Assembly (NCBI GenBank): GCA_002049455.2
Contig: KV918908.1
Location: 1 to 64,000, forward strand
Length of the DNA: 64,000 nucleotides
Source of the DNA: Porphyra umbilicalis
Lineage: Eukaryota; Rhodophyta; Bangiophyceae; Bangiales; Bangiaceae
Direction of reading: 5' to 3'
Within the stretch, counting starts at the first letter, position 1. Each line of letters opens with the position of its first letter. The notes under the pieces were generated by a model that saw nothing but the letters and a program-made list of their open reading frames with translations, made no database searches and was not told the DNA's origin. Positions 51,259 through 62,559 of the stretch are shown here, piece after piece. Position numbers and translations under genes: made by a program.

Positions 51259-54200
51259 GGGGCACTCGGGAACGAGGAGGAGGAAAGGCGCGTCGGACTC
51301 GAAGCACAGAATTTCGCTTCTCCAAACCCATAAATGAAGCCTGTCATTGTGAGACCTTTCCCATACGGGAGGAACGGATCCATAGCCTTGCATGATGTCG
51401 GGGCTCTCACGTGTGGTAATGGCGACGGGGCTCTCACGCGCGGTCATTCTGTCGGTCGCGCGATAGCTCCCCACGACTGTTCTGGCCCACAATCTCTAAG
51501 TTTTGCCGAAGGCTGCCACAGGGGCCTTCAGGGGTGGGCGCGTGCAACATGCGGGATGCGTTTGATTGGTGAAATGGCCGATTTGCACCCTAGAGACGGC
51601 GAGTGACCGACTCAGCTCGTCGAGATCTGTCCTGTGAGGCTATCTCCAAGTCAATCTGATCGAATGTCAAGAACTGGTGGATGCGCACTGGTGACTGCTG
51701 GCTTTTTCCCAAACTGTGTGTCTGTGTGCTCACGAAAAGTGGAAGCTTCGCTACCTGGTCCCTGCCCTGGGGGACCAACTTGTACTTCATGGACCGTGTT
51801 GATCTGCCACAGCCTCGTGCAACGCTTCAGCAAGGGATGGGCATTCGGATGACCCCCCCTAATCGATTGAATCTATTTCAGTCACAGCTGATTATCGATT
51901 TCATATCAATATGCTCAGAAATATGGTGAAGTACAGTATGAGACGGAACTTTCTCCCTATTTTTCGTTGTCAAAAACCATATTTACGTGCACTGCCCTCT
52001 TATTCAAATGTGGCACCGGTGCCCATCCGCGCCCTGCCGTCAGGACACCACGTATGTCTCGTGGGGTGCCAGAAGGAGTCCCCTACATATCCTGATTCCA
52101 GGCACGTACGTGCAATACCCTGGCCTTCAGGGCGGTGGCGCGCTCGGCGACGCATAGATACCGGGTAAGCCGGCCGGCTCCATGGCCACGAGCACGCACG
52201 GGGGCACGTGCAGCCACGTTGCCGTGGCGGGGGGGGCGTGAGGCGGGGAAGCGGGTGCCGCCGCCGCCGCCGCGGCGGCGGCGGCCCGCCGGCGTGGTGC
52301 AACGCCTACGGGCGGGGCCGTCACCCCGCCGCGCAGCGCACCTGCGCGCGACCGACAAGGCGCACGGGCGGGCGGATGGGATCGACCTCCGCGCGACGGG
52401 GCGCCTCTAACCGTACCGCGAGATGGCGTTAGAAACCGCCGACGTGCCGCCGCAACAGAAGCCGGCGCGCAGGCACGATCACCCGCGGGTCATCGCGGGC
52501 GCGTGGAACCCCGGAAGTCGCTGCGTGCGGTCGCCGCGCGCAACTCGGGGCGGTGGGGGGGGGCAGGGGGGCAGGCGCTGTCTGGGCCCTGTGACTCCTG
52601 TGGCAGGACAGTCCTTCTCAGCCGCGTAACTCTATTCGCTTTTAGCGTCATCGCGACCCTTCCAACGCTGACACGCCCTCAGATCCCTGAGGACACGAAT
52701 GCAGACTGCCTCCTCTGAAACTAAAGTCTGTCTCACTCTATTAGTCCTCTGAGAACCGCACTTTTTTTGGAGAGACCAGAACTCCGCCGCTACGACCGCA
52801 AATGACAAGCAGTCTTCACACAAGGGATAGAGACCCCCCAAACCTTTCTACTGCAAGAAATGGTACATATTCTTCTGTAGGAAGCCCTTCAACAGCACAC
52901 CTATGTCGAAAAGATACGGCTCAGACGCATCGTTTTCAGGCCTTCCGGCACACTGGGCGAGTCGCACGAGGTCACAGCACCGTTTCTCGCATTTTTCCCA
53001 TGTTCACATACCTCGTGCATTCGAGTGCACTATTCTGCGCAGCGCTCCAATCCCACTGGCCGAAGGTAGACGTCCGTAAAGAGTACGTCGAGAAGAAGCG
53101 TAAGCGTTTTGTTGCAGCGATCCCGTGACATTGGGAGGCTACTTAAAAGTTCGCTCATCCAGAAGTGCGATCCCTTGCACGACTTTTGAGATTCAATATC
53201 ACGAGATCCGGCAGTACATCGAGTCACGCGCTTCGTCAGTATCCAATGAGCGCCTGTGCATGGGAACTCCTAAATTAAATCTAGGAATGCCCTCGACAGA
53301 CTCTTTGAGTGGCTCAAGCGCCATCGCACACGTACCCCCCCACCCTTTCCCCGCCGTCGCTGTCGTGCCTCCCGCGGTCGCCGTCGTGGGGCAGCGTGTG
53401 TGTGCCACTGCACCGGTGGCCGAAGCGTACTATTCGCTCCAGAAAAGCAACGACGCCGCCCGGGAGCGCTATGCGGGGGGGGGCGGGGATAGGGTGGGGG
53501 GGGGGTTGGGGGAACAGCTACTCCGCACAACTGCAGTTGCTTTGCGTCGGCGGTGACGAGCGTCGCGCCGGCGGCGACGAGCGCCGCACTGCACTTCAGC
53601 GCGGCGGCTGACGCCGCCGGCGACGGGCGTGCTCCAACCGCCGACGTGGTCGCGTGCGCCGCACCCGCCGTGGCAAGCGGCGTCAGCACTACGGCTGCAC
53701 CCGCCACTGCCGGCGGCGGCACTGCGATCGCAACCGTATTCGCCACCGCGCCTACATCCACCGCCCCGTTGTCGACCCCACAGGCCGCACGGGCCAACTG
53801 CGCCGGCCCACCACCAGAAGGGCCCGAGCGTGGGCGGGTGGGGGGGGGGAGGGGCAGGGGACGGAGGCGGCACTTCGCTCAGACGGCGCGCGTGCCGGGG
53901 CGGTGGCAGCCGCCGCCGACAGCAATAGTCGGAGGCCGCTGCCAGTAAGTTGATATGGCTGACGCTTCTCAGATACTTGTTCACCGTGAATTCTCTTCCC
54001 TTGGTCAGCTGTCACCGTCCTTGCTCCTTATCCGTGCGGCATCACGAGATCTCGCTCACGAGGCTGAATACGTAGCCTCCCTGTGCTTGCGTTCCTCCCG
54101 ATTTGGTCAGTCATAAATCGGGTGCTGTCGAGAATCGGGCGGATCGGATGCCCCTGATCGATACGAATGCGGAAGTGGGCATCAACGGGTGGGATGTGCT

Positions 54201-54339
54201 GCGCTTCGCGCTCCGTTTTTTCTTCTGAGGACCCGAGGGCCACCCTCTGATACGCGTACGAAGTTTGGGGTCGATTGATGTACATGCGCCGAAACCAGAG
54301 CCGTTTTTCCATAGGACTAATAAGGTGAGATAGACTTTA
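51259..54339. other. 3-kb intergenic region
   Basis: No supported gene. A perfect palindrome of CCG then CGG triplets lies at about 52,258-52,288. From 53,330 to 53,940 GC-rich sequence gives Ala/Pro frames on both strands. The remainder is balanced sequence with many stops. Confidence 0.4.
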
Positions 54340-54717
54340 GGGTTGCACACGACGCCCCTATTTCGGGGGCGTCAGGGGCGCGCGACGGATAAGACGCCTT
54401 ACTGACGCCCCATTAGGCAGTCAAAACGCCCTCACGACGCCCCAAGTAGCACCCTCAATATTCGCAATACGGGCCAAGTGGCACCCATACTTTGCCTTCA
54501 TAAGTCATTTTTGTGTCAAGACTGGGTGCCTGTCCCCAACCAAGGTGCACAGCCGCCACCTGCTGAACTATGTAGACCCCCATGAACACTTTCTCTTCGC
54601 GACGCCTTGCTGACGCCCTTTTGAGTTGGGGCGTTAGGGGCGCACGACGCCCAAATGACGCCCTAGTGACGCCCTTAACGACGCCCTTCACGACGCCCCG
54701 GGCGTTCTGAGCAACCC
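54340..54717. mobile_element. 378-bp TA-flanked MITE built of GACGCC iterations
   Basis: Ends GGGTTGCACACGACGCCCC (54340) and, inverted, GGGTTGCTCAGAACGCCCG (ending 54717), with TA on both sides (54338-54339, 54718-54719). GACGCCC or its complement recurs more than ten times in the two subterminal regions, with a 150-bp unrelated core. No gene. TA duplication suggests mobilisation by a Tc1/mariner-type transposase. Confidence 0.7.
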
Positions 54718-54719
54718 TA

Positions 54720-55044
54720 TCTGAAACGAAGAGCAAGTCTCTTGATCTAAGTATATATGTGCATCACTACACTTTGAGAGCACCCTGTCCTAAAGGCCAG
54801 GGAATAGGATAGACGATCTCGCCACGGCTCCAGGCACCGGCGCGCGACGAGGCATTTTCGAGCCTAAATATTGCTTCGGAACTTATACAAATAGATGATG
54901 GTCTTCGATCACAGCACAACTCCAGGCCAGGGTGTTTTCGCGTACGCGCTTTCAGTTTATCGATTGCCCATCCCTACTAGCTAGCTTCAGCCAGTGTCGC
55001 CACAGCTCGCCACTCGCCACTCCCCTCCCCCCAGTTTGCCCACC
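54720..55044. other. Upstream region of the F-box gene
   Basis: A TATATA at about 54,752-54,757 lies roughly 290 bp upstream of the start codon, followed by balanced sequence and a C-rich leader. It probably holds the promoter. Confidence 0.35.
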
Positions 55045-56915
55045 ATGAACTTCTCTGCCCTTCCTGACGACCTCCTGGACCTTATCGTCACCTCCTACAC
55101 CACTCGTGTCCACTCCGACCTGCATGTGCCACTCGGCACCCCCCCCCCGGCTTTCCCGATGAGTGGGAGAACATCATTCGGCGGCCGCCCTTCCAACCTC
55201 TCCCCGCCCGCCTGATCACGCCCGCCCACTGGCGGGCGCTCGCCCCCCTGACGGCCGTCTGCCGCCGCCTCCGCGCTGCCGTCCTCCGCTCCGTGCGGGG
55301 CTTATCCATCGGCCTCTCGCCACCGCCGGTGCTCCGCCGGTTGGCCGCCGCCCCTGACGCGGCGGGCGACGCGCCGCCGCACCCCCTCCCCGACGTCATG
55401 GCCGCCCTGCGGTCGCGCGTCGACCACCTCTCGGCGCTCCTCCCCCGCCTGTCTCGCTTGACCCACCTAACGGCCTGCCTCCACGTCGACGCGCCGCTGC
55501 CGCGGGGCGCCCTCACCTTGGCGGCAGACGTATGGGAGGCGGCCGCGGTCGAGGACCGGCAGGGGTGGCTCTTCTTCCACTGGTCCGTCGCGGTCCTCGC
55601 CCTTCTTCCAAAGCTGCCGCTGCGGAGCTTGTCCCTCCACTGGCTGGGCGACTCGTTTTTGGCCGAACACCTGAGTCACGTGGCGCCGGCGGCCGCGCCG
55701 GCGGCGCCGCCACAAGCGTTTGGGCTCCTCGGCCTCTTGGGGGAGCTCGTCCCGCCGCCCGCCATTGGCGGCGCCGCCGCCGGCACCGCCGCGCCGGCCG
55801 CCCCGCGCCTGTCGGCTGCCCCCCTACAGTCCCTCGTGCTCGCCCTCCGCTCCGCGCAGCGGGCGTCGGGCACGATGCGGGCGGCGTGGGCGCGCCCGAT
55901 CGGCGCCGCCGTGGCGCGCCACGCCGACACCCTCCGCGCCTTGGTCATTGATGCGCCCGACGACTTGCGGTACCCGGTGCTTGGCTCGGTGCTCGAGCAG
56001 CTGCCCCGCGCGTCGCGGCTGACGGATTTCGCGACGAGCGGGGCGCTCGGCTCGCCAAACACAGTCCTGCTCGCGCGCGCGGCACCGGGCCTCCGCGCGC
56101 TCACGCTCGGCCGCCGCACCGGCTTGTCGGCAGCGGCGTTGGCGCTCCTCGGGCGCACGGCGGCGGGGACAACCGCGCGGGGGCGGGGCGGCAGCGGGCA
56201 CGCGCCGCCGGCCCTGCTGCCGGCGCTCGAGTACATTGACTTGTCGTCGACGGTCGCTCCGGCGTCGCCGTCGCCCACCTACTTTACCGACCTCCGCCGC
56301 TTCTTTGCCGCGCGCTCCCTCCACACCCTCCTCCTGTCGCCGGGGCTGTATGGCCCCGCCGTGGCCACGCGCCTGACGACCGCCATCATCTCCATGCCGC
56401 GCTTTCCGTCGGTGCTGTCCATCCCCACGCCGCTGTCGGACGGCCACGTTGCGGAGCTGCTGGGCTTTCTCGACCCGCTGACGCGCCTGCACCTCGGCGA
56501 CGTGGAGGCGCTGTCGGGGGAGCGCCTCGGCGCACTCGTCCGCGCCGCGCCGGGCCTCCACCACCTCGACGTGGGCGCGCTCGACGGGGAGGAGTTGGCG
56601 GCCGTCGCGCCCACCCTCGGCACCGTCCCCGAACTGGTGTTGCAGGTTGCCGATTGGGGGTCTTCGAGCCTCGCCGACGCGCTCGCGGCGCTCGCCACGG
56701 GGGAGGTGACGACGACCGTCACCATCCGCTCGACGGTTGTGTGGGCGGAAGACTTTGAGGGGGACCTGGACTGGTGGCCGCCGTCGCTCGAGCGGCTTGT
56801 GCTTGCCCGCTGCCGGGGGTTGGGGGAGGCCGAGGCGGCAGAGGTGCAGAGGCGGCTGTGGCGGCGGACGCCGCCTGCGATGCTCCAGTGGAGCTCAACA
56901 TTTCCCGTGTGGTGA
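55045..56915 (+). CDS. F-box / leucine-rich protein, frameshifted at a 10-C run
   Basis: The start (MNFSALPDDLLDLIVTSY) and CRRLRAAVLRSVRGLSIGL form an F-box-like N-terminus; F-box proteins recruit substrates to SCF ubiquitin ligases. They are in different frames that meet in the ten-C run at 55139-55148; DEWENIIRRPPFQPLPARLI follows immediately in the second frame. The rest (to residue about 620) has degenerate Leu-rich repeats: LRSLSLHWLGDSFLAEHLSH, PGLRALTLGRRTGLSAAALA, LEYIDLSS, LTRLHLGDVEALSGERLGAL, LHHLDVGALDGEELAAVAPT and LERLVLARCRGLGEAEAAEV. The Ala/Pro insertions are compositional. The start has a CACC context. A shift at a homopolymer suggests an assembly miscount rather than gene death, because 540 codons after it are clean. 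Confidence 0.7.
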
Positions 56916-57585
56916 GGTGGCAGAGGTGGACAGAGAGACACTCATTTACGGAGAGGTGTGGGGCAAGGCCGACGCTTTGCCGCCGTGGTCGGTGCGCCTT
57001 CGCGGTGGTGGTGCGCACAACTAACTATGGATTCGACCGACCAGTGACGTTGCGGCAGCGCTGGCACCGACCGCGTTTGCCCGGTTACGGCGAGAGCGCA
57101 CAGTGACGGTGGCGCGGACAACGGGACAGGTCTGAGAGCTGGCCGGGCTCTTTGACCGGCCAACCACTCTGGTTGCGGGAGCTGCTGGGGGATCTTGGCG
57201 TGGTTGGGAAAAGTGATGGGGGCTCGGTGTCGTGATATCGACGGCGCCCGTGGGTTGGTCAGCCGCCCGTCCCGGCTCGTGTGCCGCGCGCTACAACTGC
57301 GGCGCGGGATAGCTTCCACAAACAGTTGCCCGTGGCCGTTCGATGCATGCATGGCCATTGGCGAGCGCCGCTGAGCGCACTACTCCCACTTCTGGTAGGT
57401 GCAGTACACGTCGCATCGCCGCCTCAGCCCCCATATGAGAGCCCACCACAGCTCTATACAGCTGTGTGCAGACCCTACGCCTACCTGCGTGTTCCCCTAC
57501 TTCTGCTATGCAGCAAGGTGAAGCAAGAATGGAAAGCGACCAGGCGTCCCTAACAGCTCCACCCAGGTCGGAGGGCACTCCTCGC
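56916..57585. other. Intergenic region between F-box and PLP-enzyme genes
   Basis: Both genes run rightward. No clear promoter element. The frame of the next gene is open from 57,466, so part of this stretch may be coding if an upstream Met (57466, 57508 or 57529) is used. Confidence 0.4.
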
Positions 57586-58926
57586 ATGGCGGCCGACCCC
57601 TTTGTCACGCGTCACTCCACGCACCCCAACCGAGCCCCGGCTGAGCGGGCGCCGCGCACGCACCCGACCGCCAACGGCGCCCCCGATCGCTCCCCGCCCT
57701 GGCCGACGGCGGACCTCCTGCAGCCCTACACCCCCCCCACCTGGTTCACCAAGCACCTACCCCCCGCCGCTCTCGCCCGCCTCCCGCGCCACCGCCTGGC
57801 ACTCCTGCCGCTCCCCACCCCCGTCCACGCGCTCGTCCTACCGCCGACGGCGGCCGCCGCCCTCCCACCCGGCACCCGCCTGTACGTCAAGCGGGATGAC
57901 GTGGCGGTCGGCACGGTTGGGGGCTCCAAGGCCCGCAAGCTGGCCTTTTCCCTCGCCGCCGCCGTTGCCACCGACGGCACGACGGCCGTCCTCACCGCCG
58001 GCAACGCCGGGTCCAACCACGCCGCCGCCACGGCGGCGGCGGCCGCGCGCGTCGGCCTCACCCCGCACGTCCTGCTGCTGACGCCCGAGCCGAGCGACGG
58101 CGCCGCGGCCGTGGCCGCCGGGGGGGGGCTGATGGGCATCCACGCCGCCGCGCGCAGCCGCCTGCACCTCGTCCCAGAGGCGGTGCACGCGCACATTGGG
58201 GCGGCACTGGCCGCCGGAGCGCGGCGCCTCGAGGCTGGGGGCGGCGGCGGCGGCGGCGGCGGCGGTGACCGCACCCCTGCCCCGCGCGTGGCGGTGATTG
58301 GCATGGGCGGCTCGGATGCGGTCGGCCTGCTCGGCTACCTTGACGCGTGGGACGAGCTGCTGCGGCAGGGCGTCGGGGCCGCCGGCATTACAGACGTGGT
58401 CGTCGCCACTGGCAGCGGCGGCACCGCCGCGGGGCTGGCCATTGCCGCCGCGTGTACGGGCGGGCGCGTGCGCGTGCACGCGGTTGTCGTCCGCAACGAC
58501 GCTGCCCACTGCCGCGCGCACGTGGCGGCCATGGCGGCAGCGTGGGGGCTCTGCGTGGCGGCCGGCGGCGAGGCGGGCGGCGGCGGATGCCGCGCGCTCG
58601 CCGTCGACTTGGACGTGGTGGAGGGCTACGACGGGGGGGGCTACGGGCCGCTGGCCGGCGGCGCTGCGGCGGAAACCGCTGCCGCCGTCGGTGCTGCCAA
58701 CGGGCTCGTCCTCGACCCGGTCTACACGCGCAAGGCGTTTGTGGGGATGCTCGCCGAGCTGGCTGCCGACCGCCGGCGGGCGGTGCCCCGCTTTGTGGGG
58801 GGGGGGTGCTCTTTGTGCACACGGGCGGGCTGGCGGGGCTGCTGGGGGCGGGGGGATCGGTGACCGCCGGGGGGCGGGGGGGTGACCGTCGACGCGTGGA
58901 GCGCTGCGGATCTGGGGCTGGCTTGA
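57586..58926 (+). CDS. PLP-dependent D-cysteine desulfhydrase / ACC deaminase family enzyme
   Basis: A fold-type II PLP enzyme. D-cysteine desulfhydrases release sulfide, ammonia and pyruvate, and ACC deaminases degrade the ethylene precursor; sequence alone does not separate them here. Visible motifs: YVKRDDVAVGTVGGSKARKL with the PLP lysine (residue 115 from this Met), TAGNAGSNHAAATAAAAARV, and the phosphate-binding VVVATGSGGTAAGLA. LDPVYTRKAFVGML is the usual late motif. The expected end (VLFVHTGGLAGLLG) is in another frame, entered at a ten-G run (58797-58806). A further shift at the G run near 58,891 would give the plausible tail VTVDAWSAADLGLA and the stop at 58926. Without correction the frame stops at 58863. 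A Gly run near 58,235-58,265 is an insertion. The start is uncertain; 57466 to 57586 are all possible. Confidence 0.85.
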
Positions 58927-59058
58927 GGGCAGCCGATGGCGGCCGCCGCCGTTGCAGTGGCCACGGCGTGCCAACTCGGCCGGCCGCCGTCGCCGAGCCA
59001 TCACGGTGGTGGCCGTCGGCCCCATCAATGGGCGGCCGCGGTCGACCGAGCGCTTTAC

Positions 59059-60638
59059 CTAGAGCTCCCCGGCGTCGAGGAGCCGCGCCACGGCGGACGT
59101 GAAGGCGTGGAGGGGAAACCCCATCACGTTGTAGTAGCATCCCGTAATGCCCGTGATGAAGGAGCCGCCCACGCCCTGGTCGACGGTGCAACGCCGGCCG
59201 ACGAGGAAAATGCACGACGAGACCGTGGGGAGGGGCAGGTAGCAAGACGGAAGACACGGTTAGCGTCAAAACAAAGCACGCATGCACGGACACGAGAAAC
59301 ACGAGCAAGGGGGGCGGTCCGACGCGCGCCGCAGCCGACAAGTCGAGCAACATGCATGCACGGGCGGTTGGGGTCGGACCTTTGCCCCGGGGGGGGAACA
59401 CCACACCTACCTGGATGCCATACGAGCCGGCCTTGTCCATCGGCTCCCCCGTCCGGATGTAGGCAGCAATGGTCTCGGGCGACAGGGGCGCAAAGCGCAC
59501 CCTGCAGAGCCCCACCCGACACGTCCGTCCCCAGCCAGCAAACCAGACACAACGGTAGCCACCCGCGCCAGGCAAGTGTGACCAAACGATGCAAGCGACG
59601 ACCACCCGCGTGACGTCAGCAACGCCACCCCCACGACGATGACGAAAGGCCGCAACGCACGAGACCCGGAACTCCGCGCCCACCAAAAGGGAACGCTCTC
59701 GCACCCGCAGCACCCGCGGGGCGACCAGCGTACCGGGTGTGTTCGCAAAAGACCGTCGCGGGCTTGTCGCGCACCTCGGAGCGGGAGGGGGTGAAGAGCG
59801 CCACCGCCGACAGGACGGAATGCTCCCGGCCACTGCGTCGAGAAGCAATGTGCGCGCATGCACCCGAGACGCGCACACAGCATGCCTTGCGCGTCCGACA
59901 CGCAGCATGTAGCCAACAACGACAGCGTCAGTAGTCTGCCGACCGGCTCCCGTCCCAGAGCATACAAGCCCACCGTGTCGGACCGCCCTGGGCGCCAGCA
60001 CCGCCCCATCCAACCCACCGCAGGTACGAGTGCAGGTGCGCGCCCCCCCCCCACAGCCCGTCCAAACGACCAGCCACGTCCACGCACCTGAGCGTGGCCA
60101 GCATCTCATAGGCGGCGGCCTCGGAGCGGGGCTTTTCCAAGATGCGCCCGTCGACGACGACAATGGTATCCGACCCAATGACCAAGTCCGGGCACCGCCC
60201 GGCGCCGCCACCGGCCGCCAGCTCCGCAACGACCGCCGCCGCCTTGGACGAAGCGTTGGTTTTCGCATACTCTGCGGGGGTGGGGAAGGCCCCCTTGTCC
60301 AAGTTTTCCTCAAAGGCACTCGCGTGGACCTCGTGGGCGAGCCCTGCCGGCCGGGCGGCACGCGGCGGGCGGGGTGCGGTGGCGGGGAGAGGGTACAGAC
60401 AAACCCACACGACAGGGGAGAGCGGGTGTGAGCAGTCCACCGAGGGGCGACGCGACACGGGCTGGCACCACACCAGGCAGCGCAGACGCCAGCGGCGGGG
60501 GCGACCCGGGGCGGCGGGCCCGCCACTCCGCGGGGCCAACGTACCGAGCATGGTGAGAATTTCACGGCGGCGGGGGCTCCCGCTCGCAAGCACGATGCGC
60601 TTGCCATTGTTCAGCGCGGCCATGTGTTGGACAAGCAT
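59059..60638 (-). CDS. Maf/HAM1-type nucleotide pyrophosphatase (septum formation protein Maf), five exons
   Basis: Exons on the minus strand: 60545-60638, 60088-60343, 59734-59832, 59411-59501, 59059-59175. Donors are GTACGT, GTGCGT, GTACGC and GTAGGT; acceptors all end in CAG; every junction is in phase, giving 218 residues, normal for the family. Maf proteins hydrolyse dTTP, UTP and modified nucleotides and so clean the nucleotide pool. Visible motifs: RIVLASGSPRRREILTMLG (start), the catalytic-region VIGSDTIVVVDGRILEKP, then SGREHSVLSAVALF, YIRTGEPMDKAGSYGIQ and GVGGSFITGITGCYYNVMGF. All positions expected for catalysis appear present. The first Met (60638) is chosen; Met at 60623 would shorten the protein by five residues. 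Its 3' end faces the PLP-enzyme gene at a distance of about 130 bp. Confidence 0.92.
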
Positions 60639-61281
60639 GGTGGGCGCGCGTCGGCCACCCCGCGTCCGACGCGGACGACCGCGGGCGCGGGTCGGCGACA
60701 AAGACAATGTGCGACGCAACGGGACGCGGCGCGGCACCAAGACGATGGAGCCCTGCTTGATCCACCACATCAATTGACCAAGTATTTAACAGTTCCGTTG
60801 CTCATGACTGCAAACGAACAAATGCAATGGTGTGCGGGTCCCGCCTTGAAATTTCAAACGACCCCTTCAAAGGTTCAAACGTGGAAGGGCCGCGACCGCG
60901 CCGCGGCGGCACCGCGGTCGGCCCCGGGGGATGGCTGTCCAAAAACCCCCCCAGAAGGGGTCGTAGGGGGACGCCCCCCGCCCCCGACGGCCCGCCCGCC
61001 CCCCCCGCCTCGGGCGGCACGCACGCGGCGGGGGCGTGCCGCCCGCGGCGCCCCTCCCGCCCTTTTGGTGGTCCACCGCGCCCCGGTGCGGCCGCGACCG
61101 CCCCCGCCGCTTGCCCCGCCACGTCCTCGGCCGCCCCGCCGCCGCGCGCGCCCGCGCCACCCCACCCGCCCGCTGCGGTCGCGCCCGACCGTCACCGTCT
61201 CACCGTCGTGGCCACCGCCCCCGTTCGCGTCGTCCGCGTCGGCAGACGCTCCCCCCCCCCCCCCCTACGCCGCCCCTCATC
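60639..61281. other. Divergent promoter region between Maf and FHA genes
   Basis: About 640 bp. The first 250 bp contain a less GC-rich stretch (60,775-60,880) that may carry both promoters. The remainder is C-rich leader with no clear motif. Confidence 0.4.
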
Positions 61282-61731
61282 ATGGCGACGCCACATGGCG
61301 CCCCCCCTGTACCGGCGGCGGCCCCCCCCCCCCCCCCACCTCCCCACGCCCGCGCGCACGGGCGGCAAGTCCCGCCGGCGGCGGTCGACGCACCCCCCCC
61401 CCCACCCCCCCCCCCCCCCCCCCCCCTCCTCGGCACCCTCATCGTCCTCTCCCGCGACGGCCACACCGACGCGGGCGCCTTTGAGCTGCGGGGCTCCCCG
61501 TGGGCGACGCTCGGCGCGTCGGAAGCATGCGACATTCGCGTGCGCGCGCGCGGCGTCGCCGCCGTGCACGCGGTCGTGCGGCTGGCGCCGCCGCCGCCGC
61601 CGGCGCGCGGGGGGGGGGGGGGCGGGGCGCCCCCGCGCCGCCCGCGGCCGCGCTCGACACCCTCCTCAGCGGGGGGGGGGGGGGACCCCACACCCCCCTC
61701 GCCGCGTGCTTCCTGTCGGGCGCCGCCACCG

Positions 61732-61762
<31 letters not shown>

Positions 61763-62303
61763 TGGCGGCGACGGCTCGCCCCTCGAGGCGGCAGCGGCGG
61801 CAGCGGCGGCGGCCGCCGCGTCGGTGCCCCCCCACACCCTCGTCGCGTCGGTGCTGTCGACGGACGCGGACCGGCCGACGGTGTTGCCATCGTCGGGGGC
61901 GGTGCTGACGGGCGGGCAGGTGGCGGTGTTGGGGGCGGGGGGGGTGTTTGTCGTCGCGGGCCGCTCCTTTCGGTGGCAGCCGGCGACGCGCCCGCGGCGG
62001 CGCTCGTCGGCGGCGGGGGGGGGGGGGGCGGCGGCGGCCGACGCGGCAGCGGCGGCGGCGGCCATGCCGACCGCCTCGTCCGTGTCCCCAGTCGGTGCGG
62101 CGGCGGCGGCGGGCGCGGGTGGCGGCAAGGAAAATGCGGGCGCCGGCGGTGGGGGGGACGCGGTGACGCCGCGGACGGCCCGCCGCCGCTGCTCCCTGCT
62201 CGTCGATGACGCGGGCGTGCGCGTCGTGCTGTCGGCGCTGCGGCCGGTGGTGGGCGGGGGCGAGTCCCCACCGTCGGCCGCCAATGTCGTCGCCGCGCGC
62301 TCC

Positions 62304-62347
<44 letters not shown>

Positions 62348-62527
62348 GGCGCCCCGGCGGCTCGCCGGCGCCATGGACGACCTGTCGGGGGTGGTGGGGC
62401 CGGCGGCGGCGGCGGCGGGCGGCGCCTCGCCGCACCGCGCCGCGTGGGCGCCCACGTCGCCCCCAGCGGCAACGCCACTCCCCACCGACGGCGCCGACGA
62501 CGGCGCTGTGTCGGACGACGCCGACGA

Positions 62528-62559
<32 letters not shown>

